15,458 nucleotides of DNA from Chloroflexota bacterium (GCA_005881085.1 VBGU01000077.1:1-15458); one strand, 5' to 3'. Numbered from the stretch's first letter, positions 7,366 through 14,236 are shown. Notes: a model not told the origin generated them from the sequence alone. Numbers and translations: made by a program.

Positions 7366-7430
7366 CGTTCACTCCCACGCGAGGCATCTCGATGCGCGAT
7401 GCGCCTCGATCTTCCAGTGTACGCATGTCT

Positions 7431-8234
7431 CTAGACGAATAGACCGTCGAGAAGCCCGAGGAAGAGCGGGATCACGACGAGCAGCATCAGCGCGGGTAGA
7501 TAGCAGAGGACGAGAACGAGCATGAGCCGTCCCTCGACGCGACCGGCCGCATCGAGGCTCCTGGCGCGCTCCGATCCTCGGAGGCGATCGCGGTGGTCAC
7601 GGAGGACGACGAGCGCGCCACGACCGAGGTCGCGGGATCGCTCGAGATCGCTCGCAATGGCGCCAAGCGCCGGCACGCCCGCAGCCGCGGACTCACGCGC
7701 GAGCGCTGGAAAGAGCGGCGCACCCAGTGCATACGAGCGCGTCGCTGCCGCGAGCGCGCCGTCGATCATTCCGCTTCCAACGCCCTGCTCAGCGATGTCG
7801 ACGAAAGCAGCCTCGATCGGACGACTGCTCGCAACGAGAGCTTCCGCCCACTCGACCAGCGTGACGAGCGCGTGCTCCGCTTCCGACCGCCGATGCCCCG
7901 CGGCGCGGTCGACACGAAGCGTCGGCAGGATGAACCCGGTGTAGGCGGCGGCCACGACGACGAGAGGGCCGATCGGAGCGACCAAGCTCATGGCCGCAGC
8001 GAGCGCGGCGCCGGCAAGCGCCCCGACGATCTTCGCGCGCAACAGGTCGCTTTCGCTCCAGCCGAGACCGCTTTGCGCGAGGTCTCTCGTGACCAGCACC
8101 GACCGAACCAGCCGCGGCGCATGAGCCCGCGGCGTGAGCTGGGCGAGGCGCATTCCGACCGCGGATCGCGGACGGCTCGCCATTACCGCTGCTATGAGAG
8201 ATGTCGCGGCGAGAACGGCTCCGAGGGCGATCAG
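7431..8234 (-). CDS. tadC: TadC-like type II/IV secretion inner-membrane platform protein, CTG start
   Basis: A 267-residue protein of the T2SF/TadC type. Membrane segments lie at about 2-19, 68-105 (two) and 236-258. The cytoplasmic T2SF helical region includes LVTLVEWAEALVASSRPIEAAFVDIAEQ, ALGAPLFPALARESAAAGVPALGAIASDLERS and a basic stretch, ending in the hydrophobic VLCYLPALMLLVVIPLFLGLL typical of TadC. It would form the platform with TadB. No ATG, GTG or TTG gives a sensible N-terminus: the first internal ATG (8183) removes the first membrane helix, and the open frame upstream is a shadow of tadB. I chose CTG at 8234, which overlaps the tadB stop as CTGA and has GGAG seven bases upstream (8242-8245). 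It is the last gene of the operon. Confidence 0.8.
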   Translation of the reverse strand: MIALGAVLAATSLIAAVMASRPRSAVGMRLAQLTPRAHAPRLVRSVLVTRDLAQSGLGWSESDLLRAKIVGALAGAALAAAMSLVAPIGPLVVVAAAYTGFILPTLRVDRAAGHRRSEAEHALVTLVEWAEALVASSRPIEAAFVDIAEQGVGSGMIDGALAAATRSYALGAPLFPALARESAAAGVPALGAIASDLERSRDLGRGALVVLRDHRDRLRGSERARSLDAAGRVEGRLMLVLVLCYLPALMLLVVIPLFLGLLDGLFV

Positions 8235-9079
8235 CGACGCGCTCCGTCGACCGCGCGGCGGCTCGCGAGCACACCGATCACCTCGAGGACGGCAGCGACG
8301 GGGATCAGGACGAACCGTCCAATCGGTTGTCCGAGCGTGGCCGCGAGCGACGGGACCGTGAGCGCGAGATAGGCCGCGAGCGCGGGCACCACCAGCGCGA
8401 GAAGCACGACCTGCGAGCGCACGCCCGCGGTGCGCGCACGAATCTCCTCGTCGAGGCGCTCCTCGAACGCGAGGCGATCGGCGACGGCTGCGACCAGGAT
8501 CCCGGCGCGGTCGTACGGCAAACGTGACGCGATGCCCATCGCGAGCGTCTCGAGCGCGATTCGCGCGCGCGGGTCGGCGGCGCGATGCGCAGAAGTTCGC
8601 AGCGCCTGATCGAGCGGAGCCCCGAGGTCGAACGCTCGGAGCGCTTCTACGAACGGCCGTCGCGCCAGGCGATCGGTCGAACCGCCGCATGCCCGACGGA
8701 GCGCCTCGGGAAGCGAGGCACCCGATCGCAGCGCCGCTTCGGTCGCGCGCAGCAGATGCGTCGTCGCAAGTCGAGCTCGCCACCGAACGGCCGCGGCTCG
8801 GGAGCGCACGATCAGGGATGGAGCGAGCGCGCCCGCCACGAGGAACCCAACGAGGGGCAACGGCGTCGCGACGCTCAGCATCGCGCCCGCGCCGATGCAG
8901 CCCGCGCGCAGCGACTCCCATTGCCAGAGCGGTCGGCGCCAATTCGCATCGTCGAGCGCGCCCCGATCTGGATGTCCCACGCGCACAGCCGGCGACGCGG
9001 GTGGACGAGCGAACGGCGCGAAGACCGCGCAGCTCACCGCGAGGGCGGCCGCGAGCGCTCCAGCCACCGCGCCGCTCAC
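8231..9079 (-). CDS. tadB: TadB-like inner-membrane platform protein
   Basis: A 282-residue T2SF-family protein of the TadB type. Hydrophobic segments lie at about 2-22, 60-90 (two), 223-245 and 253-271. The T2SF domain (about 105-222) contains LLRATEAALRSGASLPEALRRAC and AMGIASRLPYDRAGILVAAVADRL, followed by RLDEEIRARTAGVRSQ just before the C-terminal membrane pair, a classic TadB order. The start GTG at 9079 was preferred over an ATG 57 bases upstream. It overlaps the ATPase stop as GTGA, and the extra residues of the longer form are an Arg/His-rich shadow of the ATPase gene. It acts with TadC as the assembly platform driven by CpaF. Confidence 0.85.
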   Translation of the reverse strand: MSGAVAGALAAALAVSCAVFAPFARPPASPAVRVGHPDRGALDDANWRRPLWQWESLRAGCIGAGAMLSVATPLPLVGFLVAGALAPSLIVRSRAAAVRWRARLATTHLLRATEAALRSGASLPEALRRACGGSTDRLARRPFVEALRAFDLGAPLDQALRTSAHRAADPRARIALETLAMGIASRLPYDRAGILVAAVADRLAFEERLDEEIRARTAGVRSQVVLLALVVPALAAYLALTVPSLAATLGQPIGRFVLIPVAAVLEVIGVLASRRAVDGARR

Positions 9080-10218
9080 CCGATTCGCTGCCGTAGCCGT
9101 GCGGGCATGCGCACGATGCCATCGCCGGCCTGCCATAGGGCCGCGATGCCGCTCTCCTCGATCGCCGCGATCTCCCGCACCGATCGCGTGCCCGCGCGAT
9201 CGCGGATGACGTGTACGAGAATGTCGATCCCCTGCGCGACGTGGCGCGCGATCGCGGTGGCATCAAGCTCACCCGCGCGGGCCAGCAGCAACGCCAGTCG
9301 GTCGATCGCACCCACCGCCGATCCAGCGTGAATGGTCGTGAGCGATCCCTCATGCCCCGTACTCAGCGCCTCGAGGAGCGCTGAAGCCTCGCGCGGCGTC
9401 CGGACCTCGCCGACGAGAATGCGGTCCGGCCGCATGCGCAGCGCGTTCGCGACCAGATCGGCGATCCCGATACCCGATCCGTCGCGCGCCGGCACGCACT
9501 CGAGATGAACGACGTGCGGGTGCGGGAGAACGAGCTCGTTGGTGTCCTCGATCACGACCAGGCGCTCGCCCTCCGGGATCGCCGCGGCCAGCGAACGCAA
9601 CAGCGTGCTCTTCCCTGATCCGGTGGCCCCGCTCACGAGAATGCTCGCCCGCTCGCGAACGCAGGCCTCGAGGAGAGCAGCCGCGTCATCGTGAAGGCCG
9701 CACGCGACCCATGACGGCGCCGGTCCACGAAGTGGGACGGAGAGCCGATTGAACTTCCTGATGGAGAGGCTCGGACCGCCGATCGGCGCGATGACCGCAT
9801 TCGCGCGGCTGCCGTCGCGCATCCGAGCATCGACGAATGGCCGCTCAAGCGTGAGCTCGCGACCGACGCTCCCGGCGATGCGATGTGCGAGCTCGGCGAC
9901 GTCATCGGCGCCGCGAAATACGACGTCGACCCGCTCGAGGCGGCCCGAACGCTCGCAGAAGATGTCCCGTGGACCGTTGACGAGGACATCGGTGACTTCC
10001 GGATCGTCGAGTAGTCGCTGGAGCGGTCCGAACCCGAACAGCTCGGCGCACATCGCATCGAGCTCGGACTCGTCGACTGGCACTCGCGCCGCGACTCGCA
10101 CCCGCTCGCGCAGGAGCGCTCGTCGCGCGGGCTCGGCATACGCGGCGAGTAGCCCCGCTGGGTCGATGCCGGCCGCGACCTCGGCACGCACGCGGGCAAC
10201 AAGCGCCGGATCGGTCAT
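9076..10218 (-). CDS. cpaF: CpaF/TadA-type secretion ATPase
   Basis: A 380-residue hexameric secretion ATPase of the CpaF/TadA class. The N-terminal domain contains FGFGPLQRLLDDPEVTDVLVNG (60-82) and VGRELTLERPFVDARMRDGSRANAV. Next come Walker A GATGSGKST (197-205), the Asp box VIEDTNEL (222-229), Walker B RILVGEVR (266-273), and the His box TGHEGSLTTIHAGS (287-300). All core catalytic elements look intact. It should power Flp pilin polymerisation at the cytoplasmic face. At 380 residues it is somewhat short, as it lacks the long N-terminal extension of many CpaF proteins. The ATG at 10218 overlaps the cpaE-like stop (ATGA) and its own stop overlaps tadB (GTGA). Confidence 0.94.
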   Translation of the reverse strand: MTDPALVARVRAEVAAGIDPAGLLAAYAEPARRALLRERVRVAARVPVDESELDAMCAELFGFGPLQRLLDDPEVTDVLVNGPRDIFCERSGRLERVDVVFRGADDVAELAHRIAGSVGRELTLERPFVDARMRDGSRANAVIAPIGGPSLSIRKFNRLSVPLRGPAPSWVACGLHDDAAALLEACVRERASILVSGATGSGKSTLLRSLAAAIPEGERLVVIEDTNELVLPHPHVVHLECVPARDGSGIGIADLVANALRMRPDRILVGEVRTPREASALLEALSTGHEGSLTTIHAGSAVGAIDRLALLLARAGELDATAIARHVAQGIDILVHVIRDRAGTRSVREIAAIEESGIAALWQAGDGIVRMPARLRQRIG

Positions 10219-10988
10219 GCGAGTGCGCGGAGCAGCGCGTCAACTGCCCGCAGGGTCGGACCGCGTGCCGCGAACGAATCATCCGCGAGATACGCGTCGT
10301 GAGGGATCGCGGCGAGAAGCGGAAAGCCCACACGTTCCGCGACTCGTGCCGCGTCATCTTCGCCCGCGCCCACGACGACCAAACCGACCGCGCATGGCAC
10401 GCGCCCGAGGAGCGGCGCCGCGCAGAACACAGCTTGCAGCTGGGCGGACCGCGTGCCGGCGACGAGACAAAGACGATCGAGGGACGACAGGATCGCGGGA
10501 TCGAGCGAATCGGCGCCGCAACCGAGATCCAGGACCGCGGCGCGACCCGCTGCGCAGGAGTTGACCAGACCAACGAGCCGCTCACCGTCGAACGTCGCGT
10601 GCAACGACGGCGCGCCCGGCAGGAATGGGATCGACGACCAGCGCGAGACCAGATCGCCCTCGCGTCCCGGTTGCAGGAGCGCGTCCGCGACATTCGCGGC
10701 GGTGAGGCCGGCTCGGAGCGCGAGCGAGGGGACCCACCGGTCCAGATCCACGAGGAGCGGTGCCTCGCCACCCGCCGCGGAGCGATGAGCGAGCAGCGCG
10801 GCGACCGTGCTCGAGCCCGAACCTGCCGCGAGCGACCAGAACCCCACACGCTTTCCTCTGCGTAGCGCCGCGGGCCGCGCGGGCGCGATGGCGGCGAGCG
10901 GCTCGGTGCGACCGGTCGCTTCCCGCATCAGGGCGAGCGCGATCTGCGAGACCGGCGACGCATCAAGGAACGCGCGTAGACGGCTCAT
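10215..10988 (-). CDS. CpaE/TadZ-like MinD-family protein with degenerate Walker A
   Basis: A 257-residue MinD/ParA-type protein between the ATPase and an unknown gene, the position of CpaE/TadZ. RGKRVGFWSLAAGSGSSTVAALLA (from about 45) is the beta1/P-loop region, and VDLDRWVPSLALRAGL (80-95) follows as the DLD element. VLDLG at 152-156 is the Walker B equivalent. The P-loop reads AAGSGSST, lacking both the signature and the terminal lysines of KGGxGK(T/S), so ATP hydrolysis may be lost. Atypical P-loops are known in TadZ, which positions the pilus at the pole. There is no obvious receiver domain. ATG at 10988 was chosen since it overlaps the preceding stop (ATGA); an upstream ATG four codons earlier lies inside the previous gene. 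Confidence 0.8.
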   Translation of the reverse strand: MSRLRAFLDASPVSQIALALMREATGRTEPLAAIAPARPAALRRGKRVGFWSLAAGSGSSTVAALLAHRSAAGGEAPLLVDLDRWVPSLALRAGLTAANVADALLQPGREGDLVSRWSSIPFLPGAPSLHATFDGERLVGLVNSCAAGRAAVLDLGCGADSLDPAILSSLDRLCLVAGTRSAQLQAVFCAAPLLGRVPCAVGLVVVGAGEDDAARVAERVGFPLLAAIPHDAYLADDSFAARGPTLRAVDALLRALA

Positions 10989-11542
10989 GCGAAGAGCCAA
11001 CGCGCGAGAGCCCCCTCGCGCGCGAGCGCACGACGCTCCGGCGGAGCGCCGATTGCGGCGATGTCGAAGACGACCGGCCGGAGCACGCGGCGCGCCTCCG
11101 TGGTGCGCAGCACGTCACGCGTCGTCCACGCGCGCCGACGCCATCCCACTGCCGCGTCGACTCCGCACAAGAGGTCGCGCACGAGCGCGCGACGCGCGGC
11201 GTTCTCGCGCTGCAACGGCCTGCCCCGCAACAGTCGAGCGGTCTCCGGGCCGAGCGGTAGGGACCGCACGTGGACGAGATCGAGGGCGAGGCAGAGAAGA
11301 GGCAACGGCGTCAGGTCACGGCCGATCGCGGCTCGCGTCCCGGGACGCGGCGCGAGAGTCTCAAGTGACACGCCGGTGCTGACCCCCGCGAAGGCAAGGA
11401 CACAACGCGCGCGATCGACAAGGTGGTCGTCGACCTCGACGAACACGCCGATGGGAGTCCGCGCTAGCGTGACCGCTCCGAGCGACGCGATCGCCGCGTC
11501 GACCGCGCCACTGGCCAAGCGCTCGCACCGGAGGACGGTCAT
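10985..11542 (-). CDS. Unknown protein of the Tad operon (between cpaB- and cpaE-like genes)
   Basis: A 185-residue protein I do not recognise. There is no signal peptide and no clear transmembrane helix, though LPLLCLALDLVHVRSLPL (about 79-96) is hydrophobic. The middle and C-terminal parts are Arg/Leu-rich (LLRGRPLQRENAARRALVRDLL, RRRAWTTRDVLRTTEARRVL), consistent with a soluble helical domain. Three cysteines are dispersed. It begins with ATG directly after the cpaB-like stop (no gap) and overlaps the cpaE-like gene by ATGA, so it is under the same translation coupling as the machine components. A cytoplasmic accessory or regulator of the pilus is an inference from position only. Confidence 0.65.
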   Translation of the reverse strand: MTVLRCERLASGAVDAAIASLGAVTLARTPIGVFVEVDDHLVDRARCVLAFAGVSTGVSLETLAPRPGTRAAIGRDLTPLPLLCLALDLVHVRSLPLGPETARLLRGRPLQRENAARRALVRDLLCGVDAAVGWRRRAWTTRDVLRTTEARRVLRPVVFDIAAIGAPPERRALAREGALARWLFA

Positions 11543-12193
11543 TCAGCGCGATTCGGCGAGCGCGAGGACGAACATACTCGTCGCAATTCGATCGGCGAAC
11601 CGCACCTCATCGAGCGCGTCGATCGCGACAACAACGCTTCCGATCCGCTCGCCCACGGTTGAGACGGGACTCTTCGAGAGAGCCGCGCCGTATGGCGAGC
11701 CGGTCTCCGATCGAACATCGAGCACCATCGCCCCCTGCAACAGGAGCTCGGTGGTTCGGCCACCGGGAGCGCGACCCGCGATGGGCACCGCGATGACGTC
11801 GACGCGCGCGCCCGGCACGATGGCGCCGCCCACCGCTTGTGCGGCGCTTGACAGCGGCAACGCGACGGCGCGCATGCTTCTTGGCAGGGCAAGACCTGTG
11901 TGAAACGAGGCGGCATCGTCGGAAAGCGCCGGGCTGAGAACGACCTGGCCGCGCCAGAGCGGGGCTCTCGGCACCTTTCCGACGGCGGCGTTCGCATCGA
12001 CGAGCGCCCCCGCGGGAACGGCGTCCGCGGCGATCGACACGATCGCCAGGTCGTCGGCGACGAGCGGATGGGTTGCGTCGACGTCCCGCGCGGCAACGAC
12101 GATCGGACTTCGCTGGGCTCCGATGTAATAGAGGGTCCCGGCGAGCGCTCCGGCGGCCAGAGCGAGTGCGACGAGCGCGCGCTGGCCGATCAA
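11543..12193 (-). CDS. cpaB: CpaB/RcpC-like SAF-domain pilus assembly protein
   Basis: A 216-residue protein with one N-terminal membrane anchor (about 5-24, VALALAAGALAGTLYYIG). A SAF domain follows (about 30-95): IVVAARDVDATHPLVADDLAIVSI, then VPAGALV and WRGQVVLSPALSD. The middle segment MRAVALPLSSAAQAVGGAIVPGARVDVIAV is the typical RcpC/CpaB continuation. In Tad systems CpaB sits on the outer side of the inner membrane and is thought to link the platform to the outer-membrane secretin; here no secretin gene is present. TTG at 12193 is the likely start: it overlaps the previous stop as TTGA and leaves a normal anchor. The length is typical of a short CpaB. Confidence 0.87.
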   Translation of the reverse strand: MIGQRALVALALAAGALAGTLYYIGAQRSPIVVAARDVDATHPLVADDLAIVSIAADAVPAGALVDANAAVGKVPRAPLWRGQVVLSPALSDDAASFHTGLALPRSMRAVALPLSSAAQAVGGAIVPGARVDVIAVPIAGRAPGGRTTELLLQGAMVLDVRSETGSPYGAALSKSPVSTVGERIGSVVVAIDALDEVRFADRIATSMFVLALAESR

Positions 12194-13131
12194 TCGTCGA
12201 GTGCGGGCGACCGGACGATCACCGCGATAGCGGCGTCGACAATTCGGCGGCCGGTGTCGGGGGTGTCGACTTCGAGCCTCAGCACGACTTCATAGGCGGC
12301 GCCGGGCGGCGCGAGGCGGCGCCACGAGGTCTGGAACGGGACCGCGCCCGGGCCACTGGTGACGAGCGCATCGCCGGGGTCGCCGGCGATGACGGTCCAT
12401 GAGCGCACGGGAACCTCGCGATCGTCGATGAACGCTCGGGGCCACAGCGAGATGGCGCGACCGCGAAGGACCTCCAGCGTCGCCAGCGGCGCGCCGACCG
12501 GGAGAAGTGATATGCCCGGCCGGATCGGTTTCGGCGGGGCAGGCGTGGGCGACGCGATCGTCGGAACGGATCGCGCCGCACAGCATGTCGGCGGAAACGG
12601 TCGCGTCGTCGCCGAGGGCGTTGACGGAACTGACGGCGCCGGTTTGATGACGCCGGGGGCAGGCGTCGCCGCCAGCAGACGAGCGATTTCAGCGTCGTCC
12701 TGGAAGAAGACGATACTGACCGGGACGAACCCGTCTGCGCCGAGCACGTAGTTCTCGTAGTACGTGCCGGCCACCGATCGGCCGTCGCCGAGCGCGCGCC
12801 GGCCGTTGAAAGCGGTCCCGTCAAATGCGCTCGACGCGCCGGTGCCGACGGTGTCGAGCACGCGCGCATAGCTACCGGTCGATTCGTGGATGGTGCTGGT
12901 GGTGTAGGTCGTGACTGGTCCGCTCGAAGTCACGACATCGGCCACGTACGTATCGGTCACGTAGTAGATGCCGGGCGGCGGCGCGATGAAGGGCGCGGGA
13001 TCCGGGTCCGGATCGCGCTCGGGCGACGCGGGCTCGATGCGACGGTCCTCACGGAAAGGGTCCCACGCGAGAGCCGGCGAGGACCAAAGGAGCAGGACCG
13101 CGAACGCCGCGACGGTGCTGCGGCGCTTCAT
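12190..13131 (-). CDS. Secreted protein of unknown function in the Tad operon
   Basis: A 313-residue protein with a clear Sec signal peptide (MKRRSTVAAFAVLLLWSSPALA, cleavage after Ala22) and no other membrane segment. Regions in order are an acidic/Pro stretch ERDPDPDPAPF (38-48), a Tyr/Thr/Ser-rich part YYVTDTYVADVVTSSGPVTT (56-75), a Pro-rich linker (about 156-206) holding a vicinal Cys pair (TCCAARS, 182-188), and a C-terminal domain (about 207-305). The last domain ends EVVLRLEVDTPDTGRRIVDAAI, resembling an immunoglobulin/PKD-like beta sandwich. I do not recognise the full architecture. Its place between the minor pilins and CpaB suggests an extracytoplasmic scaffold or cell-wall passage factor; that is inference. 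ATG at 13131 overlaps the previous stop (ATGA). Confidence 0.72.
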   Translation of the reverse strand: MKRRSTVAAFAVLLLWSSPALAWDPFREDRRIEPASPERDPDPDPAPFIAPPPGIYYVTDTYVADVVTSSGPVTTYTTSTIHESTGSYARVLDTVGTGASSAFDGTAFNGRRALGDGRSVAGTYYENYVLGADGFVPVSIVFFQDDAEIARLLAATPAPGVIKPAPSVPSTPSATTRPFPPTCCAARSVPTIASPTPAPPKPIRPGISLLPVGAPLATLEVLRGRAISLWPRAFIDDREVPVRSWTVIAGDPGDALVTSGPGAVPFQTSWRRLAPPGAAYEVVLRLEVDTPDTGRRIVDAAIAVIVRSPALDD

Positions 13132-13613
13132 CGCGGCGAACTCACAGACAGGACGTGGATCGCCGTCACCGCGCGGAGGACCAGGGCCCCAAACACCGGC
13201 GTTCGCACGGGCACGTCCGCCGCGATGCGGACGGTCGGCCGGTCGTAGCGCGCGCCGGTCCGCATGTCGTACGCCGGCGCCGAGGCATACGCAGCAACGT
13301 CGGCGGCCCCGGCGATCTCGTCGGCCGTGCCATCGAGCAATGCGGACGACAAATCGAGCTCCCGGGCGAAGTACTCACGTGCCACGTCGACGGCATCCGG
13401 CGACAGCCGCAGCGTCCCGGACCTCGCAAGCTCGGCCTCGTCCTGGTCGTTGACGGCAACGAGCGTGGCCAGATCGGCGGCCGCGCGGACACGTGCCGCC
13501 GCGACGCGCAGCGCTCCCAGCTGCAGCACGCCGGCAAGCACCACGAGCAGCAGAGGCGCGAGCACGAGCGTGAGGACCATGGCGCTTCCTCGATCGTTCC
13601 GGAGCCAGCTCAT
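13128..13613 (-). CDS. TadG-like (Tad-secretion neighbourhood) membrane-anchored protein
   Basis: A 161-residue protein with an N-terminal segment NDRGSAMVLTLVLAPLLLVV. Gly9 precedes the hydrophobic helix in the manner of TadE/G proteins, but the +5 residue is Leu, so processing by the prepilin peptidase is uncertain. The helix is followed by LGALRVAAARVRAAADLATLVAV, the usual coiled segment, and an extracytoplasmic domain ending VPVRTPVFGALVLRAVTAIHVLSVSS. The start ATG at 13613 was preferred to one 117 bases upstream because it overlaps the previous stop (ATGA) and removes an implausible charged extension. It is the short counterpart of the long TadG-like protein on the plus strand. Confidence 0.78.
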   Translation of the reverse strand: MSWLRNDRGSAMVLTLVLAPLLLVVLAGVLQLGALRVAAARVRAAADLATLVAVNDQDEAELARSGTLRLSPDAVDVAREYFARELDLSSALLDGTADEIAGAADVAAYASAPAYDMRTGARYDRPTVRIAADVPVRTPVFGALVLRAVTAIHVLSVSSPR

Positions 13614-14005
13614 CGATTCACTTCGCCGCGTGAGATCGCGCTCGAACGCAGCGGCACGGTGGTCGAGAACAGGAATGGAATGCTCACGGGATAGGAAGAC
13701 GAAAGCGACACGCGGATCGGCTCGCGCCACCCCACGCGCGAGGGAGCGACATCGACGCTGACGCGATCCGGGTCGATGCGCGCGGCACGCAGCTCGTCGT
13801 CGAGAAAGCGACGCAACTCCGGTGTGTCACCGCCGAGCTCACCCGCGTAGCGGGCGGCCTGCACCGTCGCGGCATCCTGTGCCAGCCAGCGCTCGAGCGC
13901 GGATCCGAACTCGAGCACCGAGAAGAGAAGCGGCACGAGGATCGTGATCGCGAACGTCGTCTCGAGAGTCGCGAGACCGCGTTCGTCGCGCAGAGCTTTC
14001 GTCAG
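13610..14005 (-). CDS. TadE-like minor pilin, probable CTG start
   Basis: A 131-residue protein if begun at CTG 14005. The N-terminus TKALRDERGLATLETTFAITILVPLLF shows a class IVb prepilin signature: Gly10 then LATLE with Glu15 at +5, almost the same processing site as the Flp pilin just upstream (GLATIEY). One membrane helix (about 18-32) is followed by LEFGSALERWLAQDAATVQAARYAGEL and a small ectodomain. The CTG overlaps the flp stop as CTGA. The only conventional upstream start (ATG at 14065) would overlap flp by 64 bases with a Gly/Pro-rich shadow, and no ATG, GTG or TTG lies in frame before the helix. The ribosome binding site is weak (AGGCGG five bases upstream), so coupling to flp is likely. 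Confidence 0.75.
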   Translation of the reverse strand: MTKALRDERGLATLETTFAITILVPLLFSVLEFGSALERWLAQDAATVQAARYAGELGGDTPELRRFLDDELRAARIDPDRVSVDVAPSRVGWREPIRVSLSSSYPVSIPFLFSTTVPLRSSAISRGEVNR

Positions 14006-14166
14006 CGCACCGCCTGCATCTGGCTGACAAGGGCCTGGAGACGCGCGACCAGACCGTTGTTCCATGCGGTCACGCCGATCACGAGCGTCCCAAGTACGAC
14101 CGCGGCTCCGATGACGTACTCGATCGTGGCGAGTCCTTCGCTCGCGGAGCAGAAACGACGTAGCAC
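14002..14166 (-). CDS. flp: Flp-type pilin (class IVb prepilin)
   Basis: A 54-residue protein, a typical Flp pilin in length and layout: short leader VLRRFCSASEG, then LATIEYVIGAAVVLGTLVIG. The cleavage site would be after Gly11, and the invariant Glu at +5 followed by Tyr (the class IVb E-Y pair) is present. The tail WNNGLVARLQALVSQMQAVR matches the short C-terminal helix of Flp. The start is GTG at 14166, with a strong GGAGG (14176-14180) nine bases upstream. Its stop overlaps the CTG of the next gene (CTGA). It is the first gene of the operon and the expected major fibre subunit. It is easily missed because of its size and GTG start. Confidence 0.88.
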   Translation of the reverse strand: MLRRFCSASEGLATIEYVIGAAVVLGTLVIGVTAWNNGLVARLQALVSQMQAVR

Positions 14167-14175
14167 CGAACCGAA

Positions 14176-14180
14176 CCTCC
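14176..14180 (-). promoter_or_regulatory. Strong Shine-Dalgarno of flp
   Basis: GGAGG on the minus strand, nine bases before the GTG. It is one of the few clear ribosome binding sites in the operon, consistent with a high-output pilin gene feeding coupled downstream cistrons. Confidence 0.75.
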
Positions 14181-14236
14181 GAAGTAATTGCCGCGAGGGT
14201 CGGTTCAGTGCTTCGTCTGAGGTATGGTCCGATCGG

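Noticed and set aside
7381..7407. Imperfect hairpin (GAGGCATC / GATGCGCCTC) and tandem GATGCGC before the tatA-like gene
   Set aside because: Short stem with a two-base bulge and no U-tract; not enough to call a terminator for tadC or a regulatory element.
6247..7434. 395-residue plus-strand open frame opposite the DUF885 and TatA-like genes
   Set aside because: Shadow composition (very high Arg/Gly/Glu) and it runs across two real genes with zinc-site and membrane motifs on the other strand.
9080..9136. Upstream ATG of tadB at 9136
   Set aside because: It adds 19 Arg/His-rich residues inside the ATPase gene; the GTGA junction at 9079 matches its neighbours.
8235..9353. Upstream extension of the tadC frame to an ATG at 9353
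   Set aside because: It would make a 640-residue protein whose first 370 residues are an Arg/Ser-rich shadow of tadB and the ATPase; no TadC has such a domain.
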